From an uncultured Roseateles sp. (GTDB lineage: Bacteria; Pseudomonadota; Gammaproteobacteria; Burkholderiales; Burkholderiaceae_C): a DNA stretch of 64,000 nt. The DNA lies in NCBI RefSeq assembly GCF_963422335.1, contig NZ_OY729424.1, forward strand, positions 930,001-994,000, written 5' to 3'. Position 1 is the first letter of the stretch, and each line of letters starts with the position of its first letter. Below the pieces are notes generated by a model. That model ran no database searches and had not been told where the DNA came from. It was given only the letters and a program-made list of their open reading frames with translations. Below are positions 16,299 to 25,100 of the stretch, piece after piece. A program made the position numbers and the translations under genes.

Positions 16299-17300
16299 TT
16301 GCAATTCTTGCCAAGCATCGCTGCTGCACCCCAACCCTGCCTGAAGCTCGGCCTGCTGCTCTATCCGCAGTGCATGCCGGCCGGGCTGTTTGCCGTGGCC
16401 GATCTGGTGGCGGCCGCCAATCTGCGCGCCGGCCGTGCGCTGTTCGAGATCAGCTGGCTGAGCCTGGATGGCCGTCCGGTGGCCTGCGCCCATGGGCAGA
16501 CGCTGTCACCGCAGGCCGCGCTGGCGGCGGCCGAAATCGATGCCGTGCTCGTGCCGGGCTTGTGGACTTCGGCCGAGGCCGATCTGCTGACTTTTCTGCA
16601 GACGCAGCCTGGCTTGATCGCCGCGCTGAAAGGCCTGCCGGCCGGCACCGCGCTGTGGAGCTACTGCACCGGCGTGGCCCTGCTGGCCGCCAGCGGTCGG
16701 CTCACCGGGCAGCCGGCCACCGCCACCTGGTGGTTGGCACCGCCGCTGGAGCGTCTGTTCCCGCAGGTGCACTGGCACTTCGACGATCCGCTGGTGCTGG
16801 GCGAGCAGGTCTGTACGGCGGCCGGGGCCAGCGGCCATCTGCCGCTGATACTGCAGCAGCTGGCCTGGCGCATGGACGAGGCCCAGCTGCGCGAGCTGCA
16901 GGAGGTCTTGATGCTGCCGCAGCCGCGCCAGCGTCATGCGGCCTTTCGCAGCGTCGAGCTGCTGACCCTGCAGGACCCCTGGCTGCGCCGGCTGCTGCTG
17001 TGGGCCCAGCGCACGCCGGCCATGGCCTTGAATCTGCAAGCGGCCGCCGCACAGATGAACAGCTCCCCGCGCAGCCTGTGCCGCCATGTGCAGCAGGGCA
17101 CCGGCGTGGCGGCCGGCGAGTGGTTGCGGTTGATCAAGCTGCGCCAGGCGGCCGAGCGCCTGGCCCGCGGCACCGAGCCGATGAAGACGCTCAGCGAGGC
17201 GCTGGGCTTCAGCGGCGAGGCCGCGCTGCACCGCATGTTCAAGCGCGCCACCGGCCTGACGCCAGCGGCCTACCGGCGCGCATTCAGTGCTTCGGCGTGA
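16299..17300 (+). CDS. GlxA-type AraC-family regulator with DJ-1/PfpI domain
   Basis: This is a 333-residue regulator. An N-terminal DJ-1/PfpI-like domain (about 15-190) contains LWSYCTGVALLAASG, which places a Cys at the nucleophile elbow. A C-terminal AraC helix-turn-helix (about 230-330) includes AAAAQMNSSPRSLCRHVQQ and LSEALGFSGEAALHRMFKR. The start is a TTG at 16299: GGAAAGGAG lies 8 bases upstream and no in-frame ATG is available nearby. It is read divergently from the metallo-hydrolase gene, which may be its target. Confidence 0.88.
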   Translation: MQFLPSIAAAPQPCLKLGLLLYPQCMPAGLFAVADLVAAANLRAGRALFEISWLSLDGRPVACAHGQTLSPQAALAAAEIDAVLVPGLWTSAEADLLTFLQTQPGLIAALKGLPAGTALWSYCTGVALLAASGRLTGQPATATWWLAPPLERLFPQVHWHFDDPLVLGEQVCTAAGASGHLPLILQQLAWRMDEAQLRELQEVLMLPQPRQRHAAFRSVELLTLQDPWLRRLLLWAQRTPAMALNLQAAAAQMNSSPRSLCRHVQQGTGVAAGEWLRLIKLRQAAERLARGTEPMKTLSEALGFSGEAALHRMFKRATGLTPAAYRRAFSASA

Positions 17301-17303
17301 AGA

Positions 17304-17585
17304 TCACTCGATGACCTTCACGCCCTTCCAGAACGCCATCCGCCCCTTGATCTCGGCCGCGGCTTCGGTGGGCTCCGGGTAGTACCAGACCGCCTCCGGG
17401 TTCATCTCGCCGTTGACGAACAGCGAGTGGTAGTAGGCCTGGCCCTTCCACGGGCAGCCGGTGCGGTGGTTGCTGAAGTTCAGGTATTCCTTCTTCACCG
17501 AGGCTTCGGGGAAGTAGTGGTTGCCTTCGACGACGACGGTGTCATCGCTTTCGGCGATCGTGACGCCGTTCCAGACTGCTTTCAT
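17304..17585 (-). CDS. DUF427 protein
   Basis: This is a 93-residue protein of the DUF427 family (small beta-rich fold, function unknown). It matches the family core: MKAVWNGVTIAESDDTVVVEGNHYFP, then CPWKGQAYYHSL and YPEPTEAAAEIKGRMAFWKG. I chose the start at 17585 over a longer frame at 17642. It is probably cytosolic, with no signal peptide. It ends 3 bases from the convergent GlxA-type regulator. Confidence 0.9.
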   Translation of the reverse strand: MKAVWNGVTIAESDDTVVVEGNHYFPEASVKKEYLNFSNHRTGCPWKGQAYYHSLFVNGEMNPEAVWYYPEPTEAAAEIKGRMAFWKGVKVIE

Positions 17586-17740
17586 GTCTTCTCCAGTCAG
17601 TTGAGGACAGAGCAGATGCTGCGCATCAGGTCTGTCCCGCAAGGAATTTAGTTTAGAGCCAGTCGCCTAGCTGCTGGCAAGCCCCAGTGCGAAACCCCGG
17701 GTGCCGGCCTAGGATGGCCGATTGTCATACCGAGGCGCCC

Positions 17741-19801
17741 ATGAGCACACCTTACCCGCATTTGCTGGCACCGCTGGATCTGGGCTTCACCCAGCTGAAG
17801 AACCGCGTGCTGATGGGCAGCATGCACACCGGGCTGGAAGACGGGCGCAAGCATTTCGAGCGCATGGCGGTGTATTTCGCCGAGCGCGCGCGCGGCGGCG
17901 TGGGGCTGATCGTTACCGGCGGCTTTGCGCCGAATATCGAGGGCTGGGCCAAGCCCTTCGCCGGCACGCTGGCCACCCATGGCGCGGCGCGGCGCCACCA
18001 GGCCATCACCCAGGCCGTGCATGCCGAGGGCGGCAAGATCGCGCTGCAGATACTGCACACCGGCCGCTATGGCTACCACCCGCTGTGTGTGGCGCCCTCG
18101 CGCATCCAGTCGCCGATCTCGCCGTTCACCCCGCGCGAATTGAGCGTGCGCGGCATCGAGCGCCAGATCCGCGCCTTTGTGCGCTGCGCCAAGCTGGCCC
18201 GCGAGGCCGGCTATGACGGCGTCGAGGTGATGGGCTCCGAGGGCTATTTCATCAACCAGTTCCTGGTCACCCACACCAACCAGCGCAGCGACGACTGGGG
18301 CGGCTCCTACGCCAACCGCATGCGGCTGGCGATCGAGATCGTGCGCCGCACGCGCGAGGCCGTGGGCCCGGACTTCATCATCATCTACCGGCTGTCGATG
18401 ATGGACCTGATCCCCGACGGCAGCAGCTGGGAGGAGGTGGTCGAGCTGGCCAAGGCCATCACTGCCGCTGGGGCCACCCTCATCAACACCGGCATCGGCT
18501 GGCACGAGGCCCGCATCCCGACCATCGCCACCAGCGTGCCCCGTGCCGCCTTTGCCAATGTGACGCAGCAGCTGCGCCGCGAGCTGCGCGCGGCCGGCAT
18601 CCACATCCCGCTGATCACCAGCAACCGCATCAATATGCCCGAGGTCGGCGAGCAGGTGCTGGCCGATGGCTGCGCCGACATGATCAGCATGGCCCGGCCC
18701 TTCCTGGCCGACGCCGATTTCGTCAACAAGGCCGCGCAGGGCAGGGCGGACGAGATCAACACCTGCATTGCCTGCAACCAGGCCTGCCTGGATCACACCT
18801 TCGCGCAGAAGATTTCCACCTGCCTGGTCAACCCACGCGCCGCCTACGAGCAGGAGCTGGTGATCAAGCTGACGCCGGCGAAGAAGCGCTTTGCCGTCGT
18901 CGGCGCCGGGCCGGCCGGACTGGCCGCGGCCACCACCCTGGCCGAGCGCGGCCACGAGGTGCATCTGTATGACTCGGCGGCCGAGATCGGCGGCCAGTTC
19001 AATATGGCGCGGCAGATTCCGGGCAAGGAGGAGTTCTCCGAGACCTTGCGCTACTTCCGCCGCCGCATCGAACTGACAGGGGTGCAGCTGCACCTGAGCA
19101 CCCGCATCACGGCCGAGGCCCTGATCGCCGAGCAATTCGACGAGGTGCTGCTGGCCACCGGCGTGTCGCCGCGCAACCCGCGCATCCCGGGCCAGGACCA
19201 CCCCGAGGTGGCGCACAAGGTCTTGAGCTATATCGATGTGCTGCTGCACAAGAAGCCGGTGGGGGCACGTGTTGCCATCGTCGGCGCCGGCGGCATAGGC
19301 TTCGATGTGGCCGAGTACCTGGTCGAGCAGGGCCATTCCCCGGCCCTGGACCTGCCGGCCTGGCGCCGTGAGTGGGGCGTGGCCCAGCCCGGCGAGGTGC
19401 GCGGCGGCGTGGTGCGTGCCGCGCCGGGCAAGCCAGCGCGCGAGGTCGTGCTGCTGCAGCGCCGTGCCGGCAAGCCTGGCGCCACCCTGGGCAAGACCAC
19501 CGGCTGGATCCACCGCGCCACCTTGAAAATGAAAAAAGTGGAGATGGTGTCAGGTGTCAACTACGAGGCCATCACCCCCGAGGGCCTGATGGTCAGCTAT
19601 GGCGAGCAACGCAAGGATGCGCAATTGATCCCGGCCGACACCATCGTGCTGTGCGCCGGCCAGGAGCCGCTGCGCGAGCTCGAAGCACCGTTGAACGCGG
19701 CCGGCGTCAAGACCCATTTGATAGGCGGCGCTCACGAGGCCAGCGAGCTCGATGCCAAGCGCGCCATTAACCAGGGCACGCGTTTGGCCGCTGTGTTGTA
19801 A
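17741..19801 (+). CDS. fadH: NADPH-dependent 2,4-dienoyl-CoA reductase
   Basis: This is a 686-residue iron-sulfur flavoenzyme that reduces 2,4-dienoyl-CoA during beta-oxidation of unsaturated fatty acids. An old-yellow-enzyme TIM barrel binding FMN (about 1-340) is followed by a 4Fe-4S motif with the spacing C-x2-C-x3-C-x11-C (CIACNQACLDHTFAQKISTC). A C-terminal FAD/NADPH module follows, with VVGAGPAGLAAATTLAERG and a second Rossmann motif IVGAGGIGFDVAEYL. The length fits FadH. The ATG at 17741 is preferred to an upstream in-frame ATG. Beta-proteobacterial relatives can have other enal substrates. Confidence 0.92.
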   Translation: MSTPYPHLLAPLDLGFTQLKNRVLMGSMHTGLEDGRKHFERMAVYFAERARGGVGLIVTGGFAPNIEGWAKPFAGTLATHGAARRHQAITQAVHAEGGKIALQILHTGRYGYHPLCVAPSRIQSPISPFTPRELSVRGIERQIRAFVRCAKLAREAGYDGVEVMGSEGYFINQFLVTHTNQRSDDWGGSYANRMRLAIEIVRRTREAVGPDFIIIYRLSMMDLIPDGSSWEEVVELAKAITAAGATLINTGIGWHEARIPTIATSVPRAAFANVTQQLRRELRAAGIHIPLITSNRINMPEVGEQVLADGCADMISMARPFLADADFVNKAAQGRADEINTCIACNQACLDHTFAQKISTCLVNPRAAYEQELVIKLTPAKKRFAVVGAGPAGLAAATTLAERGHEVHLYDSAAEIGGQFNMARQIPGKEEFSETLRYFRRRIELTGVQLHLSTRITAEALIAEQFDEVLLATGVSPRNPRIPGQDHPEVAHKVLSYIDVLLHKKPVGARVAIVGAGGIGFDVAEYLVEQGHSPALDLPAWRREWGVAQPGEVRGGVVRAAPGKPAREVVLLQRRAGKPGATLGKTTGWIHRATLKMKKVEMVSGVNYEAITPEGLMVSYGEQRKDAQLIPADTIVLCAGQEPLRELEAPLNAAGVKTHLIGGAHEASELDAKRAINQGTRLAAVL

Positions 19802-19835
19802 GTGCTTTCCCTTGTAGCCATCAAGACCGAACCCC

Positions 19836-19981
19836 CGCCGCCGATAGGCCAGGCTCCATAGCCGGGCGGCGAGCCCGTGCGTGGAGCGATGAGAAAGAGT
19901 CTTTCGGGACCATAGACCGGCGGCCGTAGAAGCGCTGGCAACCCGAAAGTCGGCGTGCACCACGCATCACCGGATGGAGGG
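19836..19981 (+). ncRNA. Structured 5' leader of the GGDEF-EAL gene (candidate regulatory RNA)
   Basis: Three perfect pairings are visible. A 7-bp hairpin joins 19836-19842 to 19865-19871. A 7-bp long-range stem joins 19878-19884 to 19960-19966. Enclosed by it, an 8-bp stem joins CTTTCGGG (19901-19908) to CCCGAAAG (19942-19949). A competing hairpin, GAAAG (19893-19897) with CTTTC (19901-19905), would exclude the last stem, so two alternative folds exist. The closing stem ends about 10 bases before the GGAGGG ribosome-binding site. A near-repeat, CCATAGCCGGGCGGC (19856) and CCATAGACCGGCGGC (19910), lies in the two halves. I do not recognise a known riboswitch; the GCAAAGCC core of c-di-GMP-I aptamers is absent. 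Confidence 0.5.
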
Positions 19982-19985
19982 CTCG

Positions 19986-21950
19986 TTGGGAACAGAAGCT
20001 GCAAGAAACACACGCCGGGTCAGGGCGGGCCGCAGGGTTGCCTGGGGCTTTGCCTGTCTGTGGGTGGCGCCCTGCCGCGCGCAGGCACTGACCGATGGGC
20101 GCAACGGAGACTGGTGGATGCTGGCCTTGAGCGGGGTGCTGCTGCTGGCCGTGCTGCACGAGCAGGGCCTGCTCAAGCGCTGGGGCCAGGCCTTGCAGCT
20201 CGGCTTGGGCCTGGGCATGCAAAAGGCCATGCTCGCCGCAGAGGCGGGTCCGGCGGCAAGCCCGGACCTGTTCGAAGACCCCGAGCTGCCCGCCAGTGCC
20301 CCCTTCAAGCCCGCTGCCCCGGCCCAGGCGCTGAAGCGCGCCGCCAGCGTGTTCGAGCATTGCGGCGAGGGCATGTTCGTGGCCGACGCCCAGTGGCGCA
20401 TCCAGGAGGTCAACACCGCCCTGTGCGCGCTGACCGGCTGCGTGCGCGAGGAGCTGCTGGGCCGCTCGCCCGAGCTGCTCAGCGCCGCGCTGCGCGACGA
20501 GGTGATGCGCCTGGGCAAGTGGAGCGGCGAGATCATCGAGCGCCACAAGAGCGGCGCGTTGATACCGCTGTGGGCCACCGTGGTGCGCGTGCCGCCCGCC
20601 ACACCCGAGGCCGAGCCCGAATATGTGGCCGTGCTGGCCGACATCTCGCGCATCAAGAAGAGCGAGGCGGCGCTGAAGCACCAGGCCCTGCACGACCCGC
20701 TGACCGGCCTTCCGAACCTGGCCCTGCTGCGCGACCGCATCGAGCGCCAGATCACCGTCGCCCAGCGCGAGCACACCTGTGTGGCCGTGCTTTACGTCGA
20801 TCTGGACAGCTTCCGCGACGTCAATGACAGCGCCGGCCATGCCGCCGGCGACGAGGTGCTGAAGATTGCCTCCGCCCGCTTCCAGGATGTGGTGCGCGCC
20901 AGCGACTCGGTGGCCCGCGTCGGCAGCGACGAGTTCGTTGTCGTGCTCTGCGGTCTGGTCGACGAGGAGTCGGCGATGCGCCTGGGCGAGCGCCTGATCG
21001 AGGCCATGCAGGCGCCGATACAGATCGGCGAGGCGCGTTTCAATATCGGTGCCTCGATAGGCCTGGCCCTGTTCCCGGCCGACGGCATCACCGTTGATGA
21101 CCTGCTGCGCAATGCCGATGCGGCGATGTGCCGCGCCAAGGTGCAGGCCCGCTGCACGGTGCAGGCCTACCGGCCCGAGTTGACCCGTGCCGTGCAGCAG
21201 CGCGTCGAGCTGACCCATGCGATGCGCCAGGCGCTGGAGGAGGGCCAGTTCTATCTGCACTACCAGCCCCAGGTGCGCCTGTCCGACGGCCGGCTGATCG
21301 GCGCCGAGGCGCTGCTGCGCTGGCAGCACCCGACACGCGGCAATATCTCGCCGGTCGAGTTCATTCCGCTGGCCGAGAGCAGCGGCCTGATCGTGCCCCT
21401 GGGCCGCTGGGTGCTGCACGAGGCCTGCCTGCAGGCCACGCGCTGGCTGGGCGCGCCGGGCCAGCCGCAGATCGTCGCCGTCAACGTCTCGGCGCGCCAG
21501 ATGCTGCAACCCGACTTCGTGCAGATGGTCGAGGCCACCCTGGCCGCCACCGGCTGCCCGCCGCAGGCGCTGGAGCTGGAAGTCACCGAGAGCATGTTCC
21601 TCGACGATGCCGAGAAGGCCATCCACCTGCTGACCCAGCTGACCAGCCGCGGTGTGCGCGTGGCCATCGACGACTTCGGCACCGGCTATTCCTCGCTGTC
21701 GTACCTGAAGCGCATGCCGGTGCAGACACTGAAGATAGACCGCAGCTTTGTGCGCGACCTGCCCGGCGACGGCAATGTGGCCGCCATCGCCCGCACCGTC
21801 ATCGCCCTGGCCCGCACGCTGCGGCTGGACGTGCTGGCCGAGGGCGTGGAAACCGAGGCCCAGGCGACCTGGCTGCGCGACGAGGGCTGCGACTGGGCCC
21901 AGGGCTACTTCTACGGCAAGGCGCAGGCGCCTGAGTTGTTTGCCTTGTGA
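19986..21950 (+). CDS. PAS-GGDEF-EAL c-di-GMP signalling protein
   Basis: This is a c-di-GMP turnover protein of about 654 residues. An N-terminal hydrophobic anchor (about 15-30) and a second membrane segment (LALSGVLLLAVL) precede a PAS domain (about 100-220, FEHCGEGMFVADAQ). A GGDEF domain follows whose signature is GSDEF (residues 313-317), so the second glycine is lost and cyclase activity is doubtful. The EAL domain is intact: EALLRW at E441, then EVTES and DDFGTGYSSLSYL, so phosphodiesterase activity is likely. I prefer the TTG at 19986, preceded by GGAGGG at 19976-19981; the ATG at 19974 is in frame but has no ribosome-binding site. It sits behind a structured leader. Confidence 0.88.
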   Translation: MGTEAARNTRRVRAGRRVAWGFACLWVAPCRAQALTDGRNGDWWMLALSGVLLLAVLHEQGLLKRWGQALQLGLGLGMQKAMLAAEAGPAASPDLFEDPELPASAPFKPAAPAQALKRAASVFEHCGEGMFVADAQWRIQEVNTALCALTGCVREELLGRSPELLSAALRDEVMRLGKWSGEIIERHKSGALIPLWATVVRVPPATPEAEPEYVAVLADISRIKKSEAALKHQALHDPLTGLPNLALLRDRIERQITVAQREHTCVAVLYVDLDSFRDVNDSAGHAAGDEVLKIASARFQDVVRASDSVARVGSDEFVVVLCGLVDEESAMRLGERLIEAMQAPIQIGEARFNIGASIGLALFPADGITVDDLLRNADAAMCRAKVQARCTVQAYRPELTRAVQQRVELTHAMRQALEEGQFYLHYQPQVRLSDGRLIGAEALLRWQHPTRGNISPVEFIPLAESSGLIVPLGRWVLHEACLQATRWLGAPGQPQIVAVNVSARQMLQPDFVQMVEATLAATGCPPQALELEVTESMFLDDAEKAIHLLTQLTSRGVRVAIDDFGTGYSSLSYLKRMPVQTLKIDRSFVRDLPGDGNVAAIARTVIALARTLRLDVLAEGVETEAQATWLRDEGCDWAQGYFYGKAQAPELFAL

Positions 21951-21986
21951 GGCTTCGGGTAGAGTGGCCCGAAAGTTGGAGACAGC

Positions 21987-22739
21987 ATGGGCCCCTTGCC
22001 AAGACCAAGTGACGAATTCATCCAGCGCGACACGCGCCAGCATGCGCCGGCGCTGACGCCGGACTACAAGACCAGCGTGCTGCGCTCGCCGCGTCTGGCG
22101 CTGATCTCGATCGAGCAGACGCTGTCCGAGATCACGGCGCCGGCCTTCCGCCCCGAAGAACTGGGTCCGCTGGACCATGACCTGATCCTGAACTTCGCCA
22201 AGGACGGCTTGCAGGGACTTCCCATAGGCGAACGCATCATCGTCCACGGCATCGTCCGCGACGAGCTGGGCCGGCCGGTGCCCAATGCCCTGGTCGAGAT
22301 CTGGCAGGCCAATGCCGGCGGGCGATACCGCCACCGCAACGACAAATACCTGGCGCCGATAGACCCGAATTTCGGCGGCTGCGGCCGGCGGCTGACCGAT
22401 GCCAACGGCTATTACGCCTTCCGCACCATCAAGCCCGGGCCCTATCCCTGGCGCAACCGCATCAACGACTGGCGGCCCTCGCACATCCATTTCTCGCTCA
22501 GCGGCGATGGCTGGGCTCAGCGGCTGATCACGCAGATGTATTTTGAGGGTGATCCGCTGATACCCGACTGCCCCATCGTGCGCACCATCCCCAGCGAGGA
22601 GCAGGTGCGCGGCCTGATCGCCGTGCAGGACCGCGCCGCCTTCGTGCCACTGGACAGCCGGGCCTACCGCTTCGACATCACCCTGCGTGGGCGGCGAGCC
22701 ACGCTGTTCGAGAACACCGTGCAAGGAGCATCGGCATGA
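21987..22739 (+). CDS. pcaH: Protocatechuate 3,4-dioxygenase beta subunit
   Basis: This is a 250-residue intradiol dioxygenase subunit that carries the ferric iron and opens the protocatechuate ring to beta-carboxymuconate. The ligands are visible as Tyr in AGGRYRHRNDKY, Tyr in KPGPYPWRNR and two His in RPSHIHFSLSG. The N-terminal helical extension YKTSVLRSPRLALISI is typical of the beta subunit. Its stop overlaps the alpha-subunit start in ATGA. No other beta-ketoadipate gene is nearby, so the rest of the pathway must be elsewhere. Confidence 0.93.
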   Translation: MGPLPRPSDEFIQRDTRQHAPALTPDYKTSVLRSPRLALISIEQTLSEITAPAFRPEELGPLDHDLILNFAKDGLQGLPIGERIIVHGIVRDELGRPVPNALVEIWQANAGGRYRHRNDKYLAPIDPNFGGCGRRLTDANGYYAFRTIKPGPYPWRNRINDWRPSHIHFSLSGDGWAQRLITQMYFEGDPLIPDCPIVRTIPSEEQVRGLIAVQDRAAFVPLDSRAYRFDITLRGRRATLFENTVQGASA

Positions 22740-23347
22740 GGTATCCCGAGACCAGCTCGCAGACCGGCGGCCCCTACGTCCACATCGGCCTGGCGCCCCA
22801 GCAGGCCGGCTTCGACATCTTCGAGAACAATTTCGGCGCCGATCTGTGCACGCCGGCGACCGTCGGCGAGCGCATCGCCATCGAGGGCCAGGTGATAGAC
22901 GGCTCCGGCGCCGTGCTGCGCGATGTGCTGCTGGAGATCTGGCAGGCCAATGCGGCCGGCAAATACGCCCACCCCGGTGATTTGCAGGCCAAGCCGCTGG
23001 ACGACGCGTTTCGCGGCTGGGGCCGCGGCGGCGCCGATTTCGACACCGGCGTCTATCGCTTCGACACCATCAAGCCCGGCCCGGTCATTGGCCGCAAGGG
23101 CCAGATGCAGGCACCGCACATCAATGTCTGGGTGGTGGCCCGGGGCATCAATATGGGGCTGAACACGCGGCTGTACTTCAGTGACGAGGCCGCGGCCAAT
23201 GCGGCCGACCCGGTGCTGAACAGCATCGAATGGGTGCAGCGCCGTGCGACCTTGATCGCGCAGCGCGGCGAGCGCGACGGCCTGCCGGTCTATCGCTTCG
23301 ACATCCGCCTGCAAGGCGAGGGCGAGACGGTGTTTTTCGACATTTGA
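22736..23347 (+). CDS. pcaG: Protocatechuate 3,4-dioxygenase alpha subunit
   Basis: This is a 203-residue partner of the beta subunit. It has the same fold, with SQTGGPYVHIGL near the N-terminus and DVLLEIWQANAAGKYAHPGD, but the iron-binding Tyr/His set is missing: the position after KPGP reads VIGRKG, and HIN replaces HIH. This is normal for the alpha subunit. The start overlaps the pcaH stop by 4 bases, so subunit production is coupled. Confidence 0.92.
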   Translation: MRYPETSSQTGGPYVHIGLAPQQAGFDIFENNFGADLCTPATVGERIAIEGQVIDGSGAVLRDVLLEIWQANAAGKYAHPGDLQAKPLDDAFRGWGRGGADFDTGVYRFDTIKPGPVIGRKGQMQAPHINVWVVARGINMGLNTRLYFSDEAAANAADPVLNSIEWVQRRATLIAQRGERDGLPVYRFDIRLQGEGETVFFDI

Positions 23348-23360
23348 GAGGCGCGCGGTC

Positions 23361-24095
23361 ATGGCCCTGCCGCAGGCAGGCGCTAGCATGCCGGCCATGC
23401 TCGAAGCTTCTTCTTATCTGCCGCTGTTCTGGCATGCCGTGACCCGCCTGGGCGAGGCCCAGATCCTTTTGCCCGCCGCCCTGCTGGCAGCCGCCTGGCT
23501 GTCCTGGCGGGTGCGCGCCGGCCAGGCCGCCCTGATGTGGATGGTGCTGCTCAGCGCTGCCGCGGGCCTGACCACGGCCACCAAGGTGGCCTTCATCGGC
23601 TGGGGCCTGGGCAGCGCGAGCTGGGACTTCACCGGCATCTCCGGCCACGCGATGTTTGCCGCCGCCGTCCATCCGCTGCTGCTGCGGGTGATGGCCACCA
23701 ATGCCGCGCCGCGCACCCAGTCGCTGGCGATAGCCACCGGCTTCGCCCTGGCGCTGCTGGTGGCCCAGTCGCGGCTGGAGGTGCATGCGCATTCGGTGTC
23801 CGAGGTGGTCACCGGCTTCGGCCTGGGCGCCGCGGTCAGCCTGGCTGTGCTTGGCTGGCAGCACATCCCCAAGATGCATGCGCCGCCCTGGGTGCCGCTG
23901 CTGCTGCTGGCCTGGCTGATGGCCCTACCGGCCGGCGCGCCACCGTCGCGCACCCATGACATGGTGACGCGGCTGTCCTTGAAGCTGTCCGGTCGCCACC
24001 AGGCTTTCACCCGTCACGATCTGCACAAGCCGCCGCTGCCGCCGGCCCTGCCCCGGCAGCCCTTGGTGTTGGCCTTGAAATCGACCGGCACCTGA
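23361..24095 (+). CDS. PAP2-family membrane phosphatase
   Basis: This is a 244-residue membrane protein of the type-2 phosphatidic acid phosphatase superfamily. Four to six membrane segments are visible. The three phosphatase blocks are recognisable as the K of TKVAFIGWG, SGHAM, and SRLEVHAHSVSE (Arg and His). The C-terminal tail is soluble and basic. It is probably an undecaprenyl-pyrophosphate or lipid phosphate phosphatase. In-frame ATGs at 23388 and 23397 are alternative starts. Confidence 0.82.
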   Translation: MALPQAGASMPAMLEASSYLPLFWHAVTRLGEAQILLPAALLAAAWLSWRVRAGQAALMWMVLLSAAAGLTTATKVAFIGWGLGSASWDFTGISGHAMFAAAVHPLLLRVMATNAAPRTQSLAIATGFALALLVAQSRLEVHAHSVSEVVTGFGLGAAVSLAVLGWQHIPKMHAPPWVPLLLLAWLMALPAGAPPSRTHDMVTRLSLKLSGRHQAFTRHDLHKPPLPPALPRQPLVLALKSTGT

Positions 24096-24100
24096 GCGCC

Positions 24101-24331
24101 TCATTGCAGGCGTTGGCCACTGAGGGCCAGCCAGTCCTCGCGGCAAAACGGCAATTCCTCCACCAGCAGGCCGGCCTTGAGCTCGCGGCTGGAGTCGAAC
24201 CAGGCGTAATGACGCTCGACCACCGGGATCGCGGCCTGCGCGGCTGTTTGCGTCGGCTCCACCGGCTTGGCGGCCAGCGCGACGATGGCAGGTTCAGCGG
24301 CGTGGCGCTTGGCGTTCAGGAATTGCAACAT
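24101..24331 (-). CDS. Small hypothetical protein
   Basis: This is a 76-residue protein I do not recognise. The N-terminal half is alanine- and proline-rich and low in complexity. The C-terminal half is better ordered (HYAWFDSSRELKAGLLVEEL, then PFCREDWLALSGQRL). A strong GGGAGG lies 5 bases before the ATG at 24331, which supports translation. It has no signal peptide and ends next to the convergent PAP2 gene. Confidence 0.62.
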   Translation of the reverse strand: MLQFLNAKRHAAEPAIVALAAKPVEPTQTAAQAAIPVVERHYAWFDSSRELKAGLLVEELPFCREDWLALSGQRLQ

Positions 24332-24502
24332 GGTGGCCTCCCTTGGTTTGACATGTTGGTTGCGATGGAGCCATCTTCTCGCTGGCTGCCGCTGCACTCC
24401 ATCACCACAAGGGAGGGTCGGTGGGGGATGAGAAGGCGCATGGCACCCCCTTCCGGGTGGGCATCTCCCCCTGGGTAAACCCGGCTTTTTCCTAACCTGG
24501 AT

Positions 24503-25006
24503 CTACAGCGCCAGCGCGCTGGTGTTCTTCACCTCTTCCATGACCGCATAAGTGCGCGTCTCCCGCACGCCGGGCAGGCTCCAGATCACCGAGGCGAGCA
24601 GGGCGCGGTAGGCGGGCATGTCGGCGACGCGGGTCTTGATCAGGTAGTCGAAGCCGCCGGCGACCAGATGGCATTCGAGGATCTCGGGGCGCACCTGCAC
24701 GGCGGCCTTGAAGTTGTCCATCACGTCGGGCGCGGTGCGGTCCAGCAGCACCTCGATGAAGACCATCATGCCGGCGCCCAGCTTGGCCGGGTTCAGCCGC
24801 GCCTCGTAGCCGAGGATGTAGCCGTCGCGGGTGAGGCGCTTGACGCGCTCCAGCACGGCGGTGGGCGACAGATGCACCGTCTCGGCCAGCTTCAGATTGG
24901 AGATGCGGCCGTCGGCCTGCAGCGCGCGCAGGATGCGCAGGTCGATGCGGTCGATGTCGCGGGCGGCGCCAAAGCTGTCGTCGCTGAGGTCTTGTTCACT
25001 GGACAT
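24503..25006 (-). CDS. Lrp/AsnC-family regulator, likely activator of putA
   Basis: This is a 167-residue regulator with an N-terminal helix-turn-helix (about 20-75, DLRILRALQADGRISNLKLAE then SPTAVLERVKRL) and a C-terminal RAM ligand-binding domain (about 85-160, with HLVAGGFDYLIK). It resembles BkdR/PutR. It is divergent from putA with a 94-base gap, the arrangement in which an Lrp-type protein activates putA in response to proline. The PutA here lacks its own repressor domain, which fits. I chose 25006 as start. Confidence 0.9.
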   Translation of the reverse strand: MSSEQDLSDDSFGAARDIDRIDLRILRALQADGRISNLKLAETVHLSPTAVLERVKRLTRDGYILGYEARLNPAKLGAGMMVFIEVLLDRTAPDVMDNFKAAVQVRPEILECHLVAGGFDYLIKTRVADMPAYRALLASVIWSLPGVRETRTYAVMEEVKNTSALAL

Positions 25007-25100
25007 GCTAGATTTTTCTCCGGGCCGGCGGCACAAAGCAGAATTTAATTCATGGGCACCCCGCATATTCTCCTGATTCTCACCAGTTGACGCCCACACC

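Noticed and set aside
19836..19973. c-di-GMP-I (GEMM) riboswitch call for the structured leader
   Set aside because: The conserved core with GCAAAGCC and the tetraloop/receptor layout is not present, so I report a structured leader without family.
19821..22724. 967-codon minus-strand open frame opposite the GGDEF-EAL and pcaH genes
   Set aside because: It spans several real genes on the other strand and its composition is that of a shadow frame.
24101..24331. Second double-glycine peptide
   Set aside because: It has no GG motif or leader-type hydrophobic spacing; it remains a small hypothetical gene.
24433..24490. Weak hairpin GGGTAAACCC with a T-run near 24480
   Set aside because: The stem is only 4 bp, too short to claim a terminator.
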